NCBI GenBank assembly: GCA_015064695.1
Contig: SVRS01000015.1
Span: 1 to 46,448, forward strand
Direction of reading: 5' to 3'
Length of the DNA stretch: 46,448 bases
Source of the DNA: Oscillospiraceae bacterium
GTDB lineage: Bacteria; Bacillota; Clostridia; Oscillospirales; CAG-272
Shown in pieces: positions 33,006-40,463 of the stretch; position 1 is the stretch's first letter; the number at the start of each line of letters is the position of its first letter. Position numbers and translations under genes: made by a program. The notes under the pieces are model-generated. The model was not told where the DNA came from and did no database searches. It worked only from the letters and a program-made list of their open reading frames with translations.

Positions 33006-33491
33006 ATGAACGAGAAAATTCTTTTGCGCGCCACCCTCGCCCGCGCCAATTTCCTCAAAGGCTACGGCTGCGCCCAATCCGTCCTTCTTGCCTACGCCGA
33101 CCTGACAGGCCTGGATGAGAAGACCTCCGCACGCCTGGGCTCCTCCTTCGGCGGCGGCATGGGCCGTCTCCGTGAGGTCTGCGGCGGCGTGACGGGTGCA
33201 TTCGCCGTCCTGGGTCTGCTCTGCGGCTATGACGACCCCGCCGACAAGGAAGGGAAGAGCCGCCACTACGCCGACGTCCGCGAGCTGGCCCGCCGCTTCT
33301 CAGAGCGGAGCCGAGGAAATTCCATCATTTGCCGCGAGCTGTTGACCGGCGCAGGCCTCTCGGGCGCAAGCGGCGGCGAGGCCGAGGCAAGGACCCCCGA
33401 ATACTACAAAAAACGCCCCTGCCCCGACCTGGTAGCCCTGGCCGCCGAGGTGCTGGCCGAGATGCTGGATGAAAAGGGAATATTGAAGTAA
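33006..33491 (+). CDS. C_GCAxxG_C_C family (putative redox) protein
   Basis: A 161-residue protein of the C_GCAxxG_C_C family, named for its cysteine pattern. GYGCAQSVLLAY near residue 18 carries the GCAxxG-type motif, and further cysteines appear in REVCGGVTG, GLLCGYDD, SIICRELL and RPCPDLV. Family members are thought to be redox-active or metal-binding and are often found with electron-transfer or toxic-metal genes; no reaction is established. The ATG at 33006 is 9 bases from AAAAAGG; the ATG two codons earlier is only 3 bases away. It lies alone between two hairpin repeats, 94 bases after thrS. Confidence 0.88.
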   Translation: MNEKILLRATLARANFLKGYGCAQSVLLAYADLTGLDEKTSARLGSSFGGGMGRLREVCGGVTGAFAVLGLLCGYDDPADKEGKSRHYADVRELARRFSERSRGNSIICRELLTGAGLSGASGGEAEARTPEYYKKRPCPDLVALAAEVLAEMLDEKGILK

Positions 33492-33530
33492 AATTGCAGG
33501 TTGTTGGGGAGCGCAAGGGGGCTTCACCCC

Positions 33531-33971
33531 CTTGACCCCCACCAAAGGGACTTTTGAAAAAGTCCCTTTGGAATCTTCAAAACTTTCAAAAAGGATTATC
33601 TGACAATAGTTTTGAAGGTTTTAGGGGTCAAGCCCCTTCCCTTGACCCCCACCAAAGGGACTTTTGAAAAAGTCCCTTTGGAATCTTCAAAACCTTCAAA
33701 AAGGATTATCTGACAATAGTTTTGAAGGTTTTAGGGGTCAAGCCCCTTCCCTTGACCCCCACCAAAGGGACTTTTGAAAAAGTCCCTTTGGAATCTTCAA
33801 AACTTTCAAAAAGGATTATCTGACAATAGTTTTGAAAGCTTTAGGGGTCAAGCCCCCTTCCCTTGACCCCCACCAAAGGAACTTTTGAAAAAGTCCCTTT
33901 GGAATCTTCAAAGCTTTCAAAAAGGATTATCTGACAATAGTTTTGAAAGCTTTAGGGGTCAAGCCCCTTTT
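33531..33971. repeat. Four tandem 110-base hairpin repeats
   Basis: Units start with CTTGACCCCC at 33531, 33641, 33751 and 33862. Each contains a 14-base hairpin (CCAAAGGGACTTTT with AAAAGTCCCTTTGG), a second 13-base hairpin flanking AGGATTATCTGACAATAG, and a GGGGTCAAG/CTTGACCCC pair across the junction. The gap from 33492 to 34035 holds no gene. A short hairpin (GCAGGG–CCCTGC) follows the last unit. Confidence 0.92.
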
Positions 33972-34035
33972 TCAAAAGGGGCTTGCGGGGTGCAGGGACA
34001 GAGCCCCTGCAAACCCAAATTTGAAACACAGAAAC

Positions 34036-34064
34036 GCCCCCGACGGGAATGAACCGTCGGGGGC
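34036..34064. terminator. Hairpin downstream of the MATE gene
   Basis: Stem GCCCCCGACGG with CCGTCGGGGGC and a seven-base loop, 18 bases after the MATE stop codon (minus strand). The T-run on that strand is short (GTTTC). Confidence 0.7.
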
Positions 34065-34081
34065 ATTTGTATGAAAGGGAA

Positions 34082-35461
34082 TCAAACCAACTTCTTCGCC
34101 CATTTCCCCGACTTCAGCATGAAAAGTCCAATGACACACTTGAAAAGCTCCAGGGACATACAAATAACGAACAGCGGAATAATGGGCAGAGCAGTCATCC
34201 GCGAGAGGATCAACCCCACAGGCACGCTGACACCCCACACGAAGGCTGAATCGAACAGGAAGGTAATAAACGTCTGCCCGCCCGAGCGCAGAGTAAAATA
34301 GCAGTTATGAGCAAAGGAACTGAAGGGCATCATGGCGGCGTATACCACGATGAGCACCGCCGCCAGCTCCTTTACGGCGTCGGTGACGTTGTAAATGGAG
34401 GTGAACAGAGGGGCCAAGACCGCCATGACCGAGCCGATGCCCAGGCAAAGGACGCAGGAGAAGGCAAGGATCTTGCGGTCCGTGTCCTTGGCTTCCTCGA
34501 TCTGCCCCGCGCCCAGCTGGTTGCCCACAATGATGGACACCGCCGAGCCCATGGACATATACACGATGTTGAACACGTTGGAAATGGTCACCGCGATATT
34601 GACCGCCGCAACCGCCACCAAGCCGCGGGTGGAGTAGCACTGGTTCAGCACGGTCATACCCGAGGACCATAAAAATTCGTTGAGCATGAGGGGGAGGGTC
34701 TTGACCACGATCTGTCCCACCAGGCGGCGGGGAATACGCAGGGAGGCAAACAGACCCTTGACAAAGGAGGCGCGCCCCGGGTGGGTATGGCTCCATATCA
34801 CCACGATCAACAGCTCGACCACACGGGCGATCACGGTGCCCAAGGCCGCGCCGACCACGCCGAAAGCGGGGAAGGGACCGACACCGAAGATCAGCAGGTA
34901 ATTGAACAGGGCGTTGGTCGCTACCGCCACGATACTGGACACCATGGGCGGCACCGTCTGCCCCGTTTCCCGCAGGGTGTTGGCATAAACCTGGGTCAGA
35001 GACATGGGGATCAGCGCGATCAACGCGATCCGCAGGTATTCCCGTCCGTAGGCCAGGGTCAGCGCCACGTCGCCTGTGGCGTCTCCCTCGGTGAGGAATA
35101 GGGTAATGAGCCGATCACCGAAGGGAATCAGGATCAGACCGCCTGCGGCCAAAATGAGCAGGGCGGTATAGAGCTTGAAGCGGACGGTGTAGCGCATACC
35201 CTCTGTGTCCTGCTTGCCGAAGAATTGCGCGGTGAAGATACCGGCTCCCGAGAGGCCTCCGAACAGGCACAGGGTAAAGACGAAGATCAGTTGGTTGGCG
35301 ATGCCCACGCCCGAGAGCTGCTCGGTGCCCAGACGGCCGACCATAATATTATCCAGCAGGTTTACAAAATTGGTGATGCCGTTCTGAATGATGATGGGGA
35401 TGGTGATGCCCAGCACCATTTTGTAAAAGGCCTTGCTACCAACGAGCTTTTTGACGTTCAT
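34082..35461 (-). CDS. MATE family efflux transporter
   Basis: Twelve-span membrane exporter (459 residues) of the MATE family, which uses sodium or proton gradients to expel drugs and metabolites. The N-terminal segment IPIIIQNGITNFVNLLDNIMVGRLGTEQLSG is typical, and the second half repeats the pattern with LPLMLNEFLWSSGM and AVSIIVGNQLGAGQIEEA. Clostridial paralogues of this subgroup are poorly defined, and the substrate is unknown. GGAG lies before the ATG. It is a single-gene unit bounded by repeats on both sides. Confidence 0.93.
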   Translation of the reverse strand: MNVKKLVGSKAFYKMVLGITIPIIIQNGITNFVNLLDNIMVGRLGTEQLSGVGIANQLIFVFTLCLFGGLSGAGIFTAQFFGKQDTEGMRYTVRFKLYTALLILAAGGLILIPFGDRLITLFLTEGDATGDVALTLAYGREYLRIALIALIPMSLTQVYANTLRETGQTVPPMVSSIVAVATNALFNYLLIFGVGPFPAFGVVGAALGTVIARVVELLIVVIWSHTHPGRASFVKGLFASLRIPRRLVGQIVVKTLPLMLNEFLWSSGMTVLNQCYSTRGLVAVAAVNIAVTISNVFNIVYMSMGSAVSIIVGNQLGAGQIEEAKDTDRKILAFSCVLCLGIGSVMAVLAPLFTSIYNVTDAVKELAAVLIVVYAAMMPFSSFAHNCYFTLRSGGQTFITFLFDSAFVWGVSVPVGLILSRMTALPIIPLFVICMSLELFKCVIGLFMLKSGKWAKKLV

Positions 35462-35567
35462 GGGAGTGTCTCCTTACAGTAGGCTATAATCGGCCGGAGG
35501 AAGCGGTCAGGGGGAGCTTTGGTTGGCAGATTGAAGGCTTCTCATACCGAAACGCATAATCAAAAAA
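35462..35567. repeat. Fragment of the recombinase-end repeat
   Basis: From about 35526 the sequence (GCAGATTGAAGGCTTCTCAT onward) matches 46136–46190 near the recombinase stop and 36049–36074. It leads directly into the tandem repeat. The first 60 bases contain the MATE gene leader and nothing recognisable. Confidence 0.7.
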
Positions 35568-35934
35568 TCTGAAAGTCATCAAGACTTTCAGACAGACTGT
35601 GGACAAAGCTGCACTCTGTCTGACACAGAGGGGAAAAACCATAAAAATACTTTTTTAAAAGCTTTTTAAGGATTCTTAAGGTGCTTTTTCTCGAAAAAGC
35701 ACCTTAAGTGGGGGATGGGGCAAAGCCCCATGCCTTTGGTTGACAACCTATCTGAAAGTCATCAAGATTTTCAGACAGACTGTGGACAAAACTGCACTCT
35801 GTCTGACACAGAGGGGAAAAAACCATAAAAATACTTTTTTAAAAGCTTTTTAAGGATTCTTAAGGTGCTTTTTCTCGAAAAAGCACCTTAAGTGGGGGAT
35901 GGGGCAAAGCCCCATGCCTTTGGTTGACAACTTG
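35568..35934. repeat. Two tandem 183–184-base hairpin repeats
   Basis: Units begin TCTGAAAGTCATCAAG at 35568 and 35751, and a third start follows at 35935. Each holds a 13-base hairpin (AAGGTGCTTTTTC with GAAAAAGCACCTT) and a GGGGCAAAGCCCC hairpin. Architecture resembles the 110-base array, but the sequence differs. No gene lies here. Confidence 0.9.
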
Positions 35935-35963
35935 TCTGAAAGTCATTAAGACTTTCGGATCTT

Positions 35964-36074
35964 TTGGTGACCCGGACGGGAGATCGACCGCCGAGCAAGC
36001 TCGGCATCAATCTGCACCAAGAGAAAGTCTATCGGGAAATATACTTGCAGATTGAAGGCTTCTCATACCGAAAC
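35964..36074. repeat. Recombinase-end scar with a partial tRNA-Glu 3' end
   Basis: It starts with TTGGTGACCCGGACGGGA, the 3' end of the nearby tRNA-Glu, then continues with about 92 bases identical to 46072–46163. It probably marks a past integration or excision. Confidence 0.75.
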
Positions 36075-36090
36075 AGATAATCAACAACAA

Positions 36091-36116
36091 AAAATCCGAA
36101 ACGAAGTTCGGATTTT
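36091..36116 (-). terminator. Terminator of the tRNA-Met–tRNA-Glu unit
   Basis: Stem AAAATCCGAA with TTCGGATTTT, followed on the minus strand by TTGTTGTT. It starts 8 bases after the tRNA-Glu CCA. Confidence 0.8.
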
Positions 36117-36140
36117 CTGTTGTTGGTGACCCGGACGGGA
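36101..36140. repeat. Attachment-like direct repeat at the tRNA-Glu 3' end
   Basis: Forty bases covering half of the tRNA terminator and 17 bases of the tRNA 3' end. They match 46032–46071 at 39 of 40 positions in the same orientation. Confidence 0.75.
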
Positions 36141-36198
36141 ATCGAACCCGTGTTACCGCCGTGAAAGGGCGGTGTCTTAGCCGCTTGACCACCGGGCC
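36124..36198 (-). tRNA. tRNA-Glu (anticodon TTC), CCA encoded
   Basis: A 75-base cloverleaf can be drawn: acceptor GGCCCGG with CCGGGTC, anticodon stem CCGCC/GGCGG around the loop CTTTCAC, T arm ACGGG-TTCGATT-CCCGT, discriminator A, and an encoded CCA. It closely resembles Firmicutes tRNA-Glu. Confidence 0.97.
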
Positions 36199-36238
36199 AT
36201 TATAGTGATTACCGCCCCCTTAATGGAAGCGGTAATGT

Positions 36239-36315
36239 TGGTAGCGGAAACCGGATTTGAACCTGTGACCTACCGGGTATGAACCGGTTGCTCTAGCCAG
36301 CTGAGCTATTCCGCC
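36239..36315 (-). tRNA. tRNA-Met (anticodon CAT), CCA encoded
   Basis: A 77-base cloverleaf: acceptor GGCGGAA with TTCCGCT (a G–T end pair), D stem GCTC/GAGC, anticodon stem ACCGG/CCGGT around TTCATAC, discriminator A and CCA. It is of elongator rather than initiator type because the acceptor end pairs. The T stem ACAGG/CCGGT has one A–G mismatch. A CAT anticodon could also be tRNA-Ile2 after lysidine modification. It is transcribed first, followed 40 bases later by tRNA-Glu. Confidence 0.92.
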
Positions 36316-36362
36316 ATATTTTCTTTGCTTGTGAGTTTTGCGCTCTCTCACAACGCTTGCAT

Positions 36363-36391
36363 ATTATACCACGAGAATTTCATTTTGTCAA
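36363..36391 (-). promoter_or_regulatory. Promoter of the tRNA unit
   Basis: On the minus strand: consensus TTGACA, a 17-base spacer and consensus TATAAT, 47 bases before tRNA-Met. The rest of the 36392–36503 gap is AT-rich and shows no feature. Confidence 0.88.
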
Positions 36392-36503
36392 TAGGTTTTT
36401 CAAAAGTTTTTTGAAAAAATTCGATAATTTTTTTGCGCCCCGAAGCATTGTGCATCCTGCCTACAACGACAGGGGCTCCAAGGAGAAATGTGGTACATTT
36501 GAC

Positions 36504-36532
36504 TTGACAAATCGGCCTTTTTGTGGTACAAT
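36504..36532 (+). promoter_or_regulatory. Promoter of the amidase gene
   Basis: TTGACA, a 17-base spacer and TACAAT with a TGTGG −16 element. The leader to the start codon is about 125 bases and holds no clear structure. Confidence 0.85.
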
Positions 36533-36665
36533 GAATGGGTATCCCGTCGTAAACCGGGGAAAGACCGGAAAATATTCGATGCGGCTCGGATCATTGCCGT
36601 AAAAAATTTTGAAGGCTCCGTGGCGATGCCGCCGAGGGGAGCCCTTCTTGAAGGGAAATCATGCT

Positions 36666-37634
36666 ATGTTGAAAAAAATTGTGATCAGAACCGTGGCGCT
36701 GGTCGCGGCCGTTTGCATCGGGGCTCTGTCCCTGTCTGCCTGCGGGGTGTGGAATTGGCTGTGGGAGCGAGACTACGGCGATACCCTGGGCACCGACGAT
36801 CTGTTTATCGGGAACAACGGGATGGAATCCGAAACCCGGTTTGAGGGCGCCGTACCCTACGAGGGCGTGGGCAGTGCCCATGGCGGAACCGACATTTACT
36901 ACCTCGGCAAGGAGGGAAGCCCCAATCAGCATCGCATCATCGTCATTGATCCCGGCCACCAGATCCGCGGCAGCTCCGAAAAGGAGCCCAACGGCCCCGG
37001 CTCGGAGGACATGAAGGCGGAGGTCACGTGGGGTGCTACGGGCAAATATACGGGACAGACCGAATACGAGCTGAACCTGCAGGTCGCTCTCCTGCTGCGG
37101 GACGAGCTGATCAAGCGGGGATACAGCGTGGTCATGATCCGCGAGACCAACGCCGTGAATATCAGCAACATGGAGCGCGCGCAGATCGCCAACAAGTACA
37201 AGGCGGACGCCTACGTGCGGATTCACGCCAACGGATACGACGACGAGACCATGAAGGGCGCCATGACCATCTGCCAATCACGGAACAATCCCTATGCCGA
37301 TTGCGTCGCCCATTACGAGGAGAGCCGTAAGCTGTCGAGCTACGTGCTGGATCATTTTTGTGAGCAAACGGGTATGACCAAGCTGAGTGTGCGGGAGATG
37401 GACAACATGACGGGCACGAACTGGAGCCAGGTTCCCACTACCATCGTGGAAATGGGCTTTTTGTCCAACAAGCTGGACGATCAGCTGATGCTGACCGAGT
37501 TCTTCCGCTATAAGGCGGCCAGCGGTATCGCCGACGGCTTGGATCAGTATTTCGTATGGGTCGAGGAGCAGGAGAACCCGGCTGAGGACACGCTCCCCGA
37601 CGCGGATGCCGCCTCTTCCGAGTCGGCGCAATAA
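36666..37634 (+). CDS. N-acetylmuramoyl-L-alanine amidase lipoprotein
   Basis: Cell-wall hydrolase of the Amidase_3 family, 322 residues, cutting the bond between MurNAc and L-alanine. A signal peptide ends in the lipobox LSAC near Cys20, so the enzyme is predicted to be anchored to the outer membrane face. Zinc and catalytic residues are visible in IIVIDPGHQ (His), TEYELNLQVA (Glu), YVRIHANG (His) and the final TTIVEMGFLSN (Glu). The C-terminus is an acidic tail. The ATG at 36666 gives the signal sequence; a longer frame from 36609 does not. It has its own promoter and terminator. Confidence 0.93.
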   Translation: MLKKIVIRTVALVAAVCIGALSLSACGVWNWLWERDYGDTLGTDDLFIGNNGMESETRFEGAVPYEGVGSAHGGTDIYYLGKEGSPNQHRIIVIDPGHQIRGSSEKEPNGPGSEDMKAEVTWGATGKYTGQTEYELNLQVALLLRDELIKRGYSVVMIRETNAVNISNMERAQIANKYKADAYVRIHANGYDDETMKGAMTICQSRNNPYADCVAHYEESRKLSSYVLDHFCEQTGMTKLSVREMDNMTGTNWSQVPTTIVEMGFLSNKLDDQLMLTEFFRYKAASGIADGLDQYFVWVEEQENPAEDTLPDADAASSESAQ

Positions 37635-37662
37635 AAGGGATATCCCCTAAGGCGTAACGACT

Positions 37663-37708
37663 GAACCCCCGACAGATTTTCGAATGTCTGTCGGGGGTTC
37701 GCTTTTTT
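37663..37708 (+). terminator. Rho-independent terminator of the amidase gene
   Basis: A 14-base stem, GAACCCCCGACAGA with TCTGTCGGGGGTTC, a ten-base loop, and TTTTTT after GC. Confidence 0.93.
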
Positions 37709-37803
37709 CATCATTTTCTGTTACGGCGCCACAAGCTCCTCTGGTATATCCCCAAGGCTCCCGCCGGGAAGCGCTCCCAACGGGGCTTTTTGGATAGGGG
37801 CCT

Positions 37804-38520
37804 CTAAGCAAGCCCGGATACGTGATCCCACTCGGTGGTTGGGAAGGGATGGATCGGGATCACGTCCGAAAAGCGAAGCTCGGCAGGAACGCAGAGGGCT
37901 ATGCGGGTGTCGGTGTCCCGAAAGCCGCCGCTGAATACCCGCACCGACGGAGGTATGCGGGTGGCGCTGTGCTTCCAGGGCATTCCCCGTCCCTCTTGCT
38001 TGGATACGGCCTCACGCAGAGTCCAGACCCGGGTAAAGCAAAGTGCCCTGTCTCTGTCGGAGGGATCCTTCGGGAGCATCAGCTCCTCCTCGGTGCAGTA
38101 ACGGCGGATCAGAGGCAGAGCCCGCGCCGGGGAAAGGATCTCCTCCACGTCCACTCCGACCCGACCGCCGCCCGTGAGCAATCCGCAGGCAACGTAGCAG
38201 CCCGAGTGGGACAGATTGAAATCAAGGGGCAGGGGATTGCCGACGGCATCGGTACCATAGGGGCGGTGATGCTCGTCCCTGCGCAAATTGACGGAGGCGG
38301 GGGAAAATCCCGCGCGAGCCAGAAGGGGAGGAAGCAGCGAAAGAGCGCTCAGACGGGCTATGGCCACGGAGGGAAGGATAGGGCGTCCCTCTCTCCGGAT
38401 CAGCTCGTCCAGGTAGGCGGCGGATCCCGCCGAGGAAAAGGCCTGCTTCAGCTGTCCGTACAGGCGGTCTGCCTCGCTGACGGGGGGAATGGGGGCGGCG
38501 GACCAGTACAGTATGCCCAT
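37804..38520 (-). CDS. 4'-phosphopantetheinyl transferase (Sfp-like)
   Basis: Transfers the phosphopantetheine arm from CoA to a serine of carrier proteins. The 238-residue protein fits the Sfp/Gsp subgroup: FNLSHSG near residue 104, the magnesium motif VGVDVEEI near 122, and WTLREAVSKQEGRGM near 166. The carrier protein target is unknown; no polyketide, peptide synthetase or acyl-carrier gene is in the window. Its ATG shares one base with the hprK stop codon (TGATG), a classic coupling arrangement, so it is expressed with hprK. A TTG one codon earlier is also possible. Confidence 0.9.
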   Translation of the reverse strand: MGILYWSAAPIPPVSEADRLYGQLKQAFSSAGSAAYLDELIRREGRPILPSVAIARLSALSLLPPLLARAGFSPASVNLRRDEHHRPYGTDAVGNPLPLDFNLSHSGCYVACGLLTGGGRVGVDVEEILSPARALPLIRRYCTEEELMLPKDPSDRDRALCFTRVWTLREAVSKQEGRGMPWKHSATRIPPSVRVFSGGFRDTDTRIALCVPAELRFSDVIPIHPFPTTEWDHVSGLA

Positions 38521-39452
38521 CAATTCAGACCCATCTGCCCCATGAGCTTCTTGTTGAATTCCTCCGCCGTGTTGTAGCCCATCTTTTTCTGACGGTTGTT
38601 CATGGCGGCGATCTCCAGGATAATGGCCAGGTTACGGCCGGGCTTGACGGGGATGGTAATGGAGGGAATCTCCAGACCCAGAATGTTGGTGGTCTGCTCC
38701 TCCAGGCCCAGACGGTCGTACATCTTGCCCTGCACCCAGGTCTCCAGGTTGATGATGAGGTCGATGCGCTCGGTCATCTTGACCGAGCCCATACCGAATA
38801 GACGGCGAACGTCCACGATACCGATACCGCGCAGCTCAACGTAGTGACGGATGATCTCGGGAGCCGTACCCACCAGGGTCTTGCTGGATACCCGCTTGAT
38901 CTCCACCGCGTCGTCCGCGATGAGACGGTGGCCGCGCTTGACCAGCTCAATGGCGGTCTCACTCTTACCGACGCCGCTATCACCCAGCAGAAGCAGACCC
39001 TCGCCGTACACCTCCACCAGAACGCCGTGACGGGTGATACGGGGGGCCAGGTGGTTGTTCAGCGACGCGATCATGGAGGCCAGCAGGGGACTCGTGGTCT
39101 CCTTGGAGCGAAGCAGGGGAACACCCACGCGCTCGGCGGCCAGGAGCATTTCCTCAAAGACGGGGTTGCCCGTGGAGAAAACCACGGCGACGGGGCGGGC
39201 GTTTATGTATTTATCAATGTTTTGGCGTCGAGTCTCGGGGTCCAGGGATTGCAGGTAGCGATGCTCGGCGTTACCGATGATCTGAATGCGGTCTGCATCG
39301 AAGATCTCAAAGAAGCCGGTCAAGGCCAGACCGGGACGGCTGATATCGGGGTTGACCACCATGATGCTGTCGAAATTCTCGGGAACGTACACCTGCTCCA
39401 GGGAAAACTCCTTGCAGAGCTCCGACAACGGGATGGAAAAAAGTTCTTCCAT
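38520..39452 (-). CDS. hprK: HPr kinase/phosphorylase
   Basis: Bifunctional enzyme that phosphorylates HPr on Ser46, and removes the phosphate, to set carbon catabolite control in low-GC Gram-positive bacteria. The 310-residue length is normal. The P-loop is GDSGVGKS at residues 157–164, preceded by the catalytic-type ITRHGVLVEVYG, and the HprK signature follows as IADDAVEIKR and RGIGIVDVRRLFG. GGAGG lies before the ATG. Its stop overlaps the start of the phosphopantetheinyl transferase gene. Lgt, a common neighbour in Bacillus, is absent. Confidence 0.97.
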   Translation of the reverse strand: MEELFSIPLSELCKEFSLEQVYVPENFDSIMVVNPDISRPGLALTGFFEIFDADRIQIIGNAEHRYLQSLDPETRRQNIDKYINARPVAVVFSTGNPVFEEMLLAAERVGVPLLRSKETTSPLLASMIASLNNHLAPRITRHGVLVEVYGEGLLLLGDSGVGKSETAIELVKRGHRLIADDAVEIKRVSSKTLVGTAPEIIRHYVELRGIGIVDVRRLFGMGSVKMTERIDLIINLETWVQGKMYDRLGLEEQTTNILGLEIPSITIPVKPGRNLAIILEIAAMNNRQKKMGYNTAEEFNKKLMGQMGLN

Positions 39453-39499
39453 GGGAAAAGCCTCCTTACGAATGAATGGGTCTGTTTACTGTACCGTTT

Positions 39500-39505
39500 A
39501 TTATA
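39500..39505 (-). promoter_or_regulatory. −10 box of the hprK promoter
   Basis: On the minus strand TATAAT with a TGTGG −16 element lies 48 bases before the hprK start. The −35 position (TTTATT) is a poor match, so the promoter may depend on the −16 element or an activator. Confidence 0.6.
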
Positions 39506-39571
39506 CCACAAGATCCTCCATAAATAAAGGGGGGATTTGCAAATTTTTTTCGAAAAATATAGAGAAATATG

Positions 39572-39591
39572 GAAGAATTATGAAGAATTAT
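39572..39591 (+). promoter_or_regulatory. Two tandem GAAGAATTAT decamers, candidate response-regulator box
   Basis: Two identical 10-base units in direct contact, 19 bases upstream of the −35 box of the response regulator gene, followed by a partial third GAA. Direct repeats one helical turn apart are the usual binding pattern of OmpR/PhoB-type regulators. Confidence 0.55.
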
Positions 39592-39610
39592 GAAATCTGC
39601 GGAATCCCTC

Positions 39611-39639
39611 TTGCAAAACGGCGCGGTTTCGTTTATAAT
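39611..39639 (+). promoter_or_regulatory. Promoter of the two-component operon
   Basis: TTGCAA, a 17-base spacer and TATAAT, about 95 bases before the response regulator start. Confidence 0.78.
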
Positions 39640-39734
39640 GTGGGGGGCGGCGGGAGTCTGAGCCGTCATCCGGGCGGGGTGCTTGGAATGGAATTGAAGG
39701 CAAGGCCTTGGAGCAAGGCGGAAAGGAGCTGCAC

Positions 39735-40463
39735 ATGACTACTGAAAAGGAGCGTTGGATCCTCGTTGTCGACGACGAGGCGGATATTCGTTCGCTTTTG
39801 CGGATTCTGCTTGAGAAGGAGGGCTACCGTGTCCTGGAGGCCGCCGACGGCCGCGAGGCCGTGGAGACCGTCACGGCCCGGGCAGGGGAGATCTCCCTTG
39901 CCATCCTGGATATTCTGATGCCCGGGATGGACGGCTTCGAGACGGCGGAAAAATTGCGCGGGCTGACCGATGCGCCCATCCTGTTTCTGACGGCCTGCTC
40001 CTCGGACGAGGATAAGAGCCGGGCCTACGGAAGCGGCGGAGACGATTTCGTGAATAAGCCCTTCCACGCCGTGGATCTGCGGCTCAAGGCCAAGGCCCTG
40101 ATCCATCGGTACGAGATGTATCGCTCCCGCGACGGGGGGATGACCGAGGGAGAGAAGGAGACCTGCGTGCGCTTCTCCGGCAATATCGAATGGCACCCCG
40201 AGGAAAAGCTCCTGCTTCGGGAGGGGAAGCCGGTGGTGCTGACGGAGCGGGAATACCGTCTGTTCGCTTGCCTGGCTCATTCCAGGGGTAAGAATCTGAC
40301 TCCCGCGACCCTGTACGAATCTGTCTGGGGAGAGCCCTATCTCTCCAGCTCCTCCAATACCGTTATCGTCCATATCGCGAATCTGCGGCGCAAGCTGGAA
40401 AAGGATTCCTCCAGCCCGACCCTGATCCGCACCGTATGGGGAAAGGGGTACCGCATTGATTGA
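39735..40463 (+). CDS. OmpR-family response regulator
   Basis: DNA-binding response regulator of 242 residues. The receiver domain (about 8–122) has the acidic pair in VVDDEAD, the phosphoacceptor Asp59 in ILDILMPGMDG, the switch threonine in LFLTACS and the lysine in VNKPF. The C-terminal winged helix (about 145–242) contains LTEREYRLFACLAHSRGKNLT and SNTVIVHIANLRRKLE. GGAAAGGAG precedes the ATG at 39735. It overlaps the histidine kinase gene by 8 bases. The regulon is unknown; the tandem decamers upstream suggest autoregulation. Confidence 0.95.
   Translation: MTTEKERWILVVDDEADIRSLLRILLEKEGYRVLEAADGREAVETVTARAGEISLAILDILMPGMDGFETAEKLRGLTDAPILFLTACSSDEDKSRAYGSGGDDFVNKPFHAVDLRLKAKALIHRYEMYRSRDGGMTEGEKETCVRFSGNIEWHPEEKLLLREGKPVVLTEREYRLFACLAHSRGKNLTPATLYESVWGEPYLSSSSNTVIVHIANLRRKLEKDSSSPTLIRTVWGKGYRID

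Noticed and set aside
33531..33971. CRISPR array
   Set aside because: The repeats are 110 bases long and contiguous with no variable spacers, and no cas genes are present.
36007..36192. Minus-strand open frame running through tRNA-Glu
   Set aside because: It is explained by the tRNA gene, its terminator and the adjacent recombinase-end scar.
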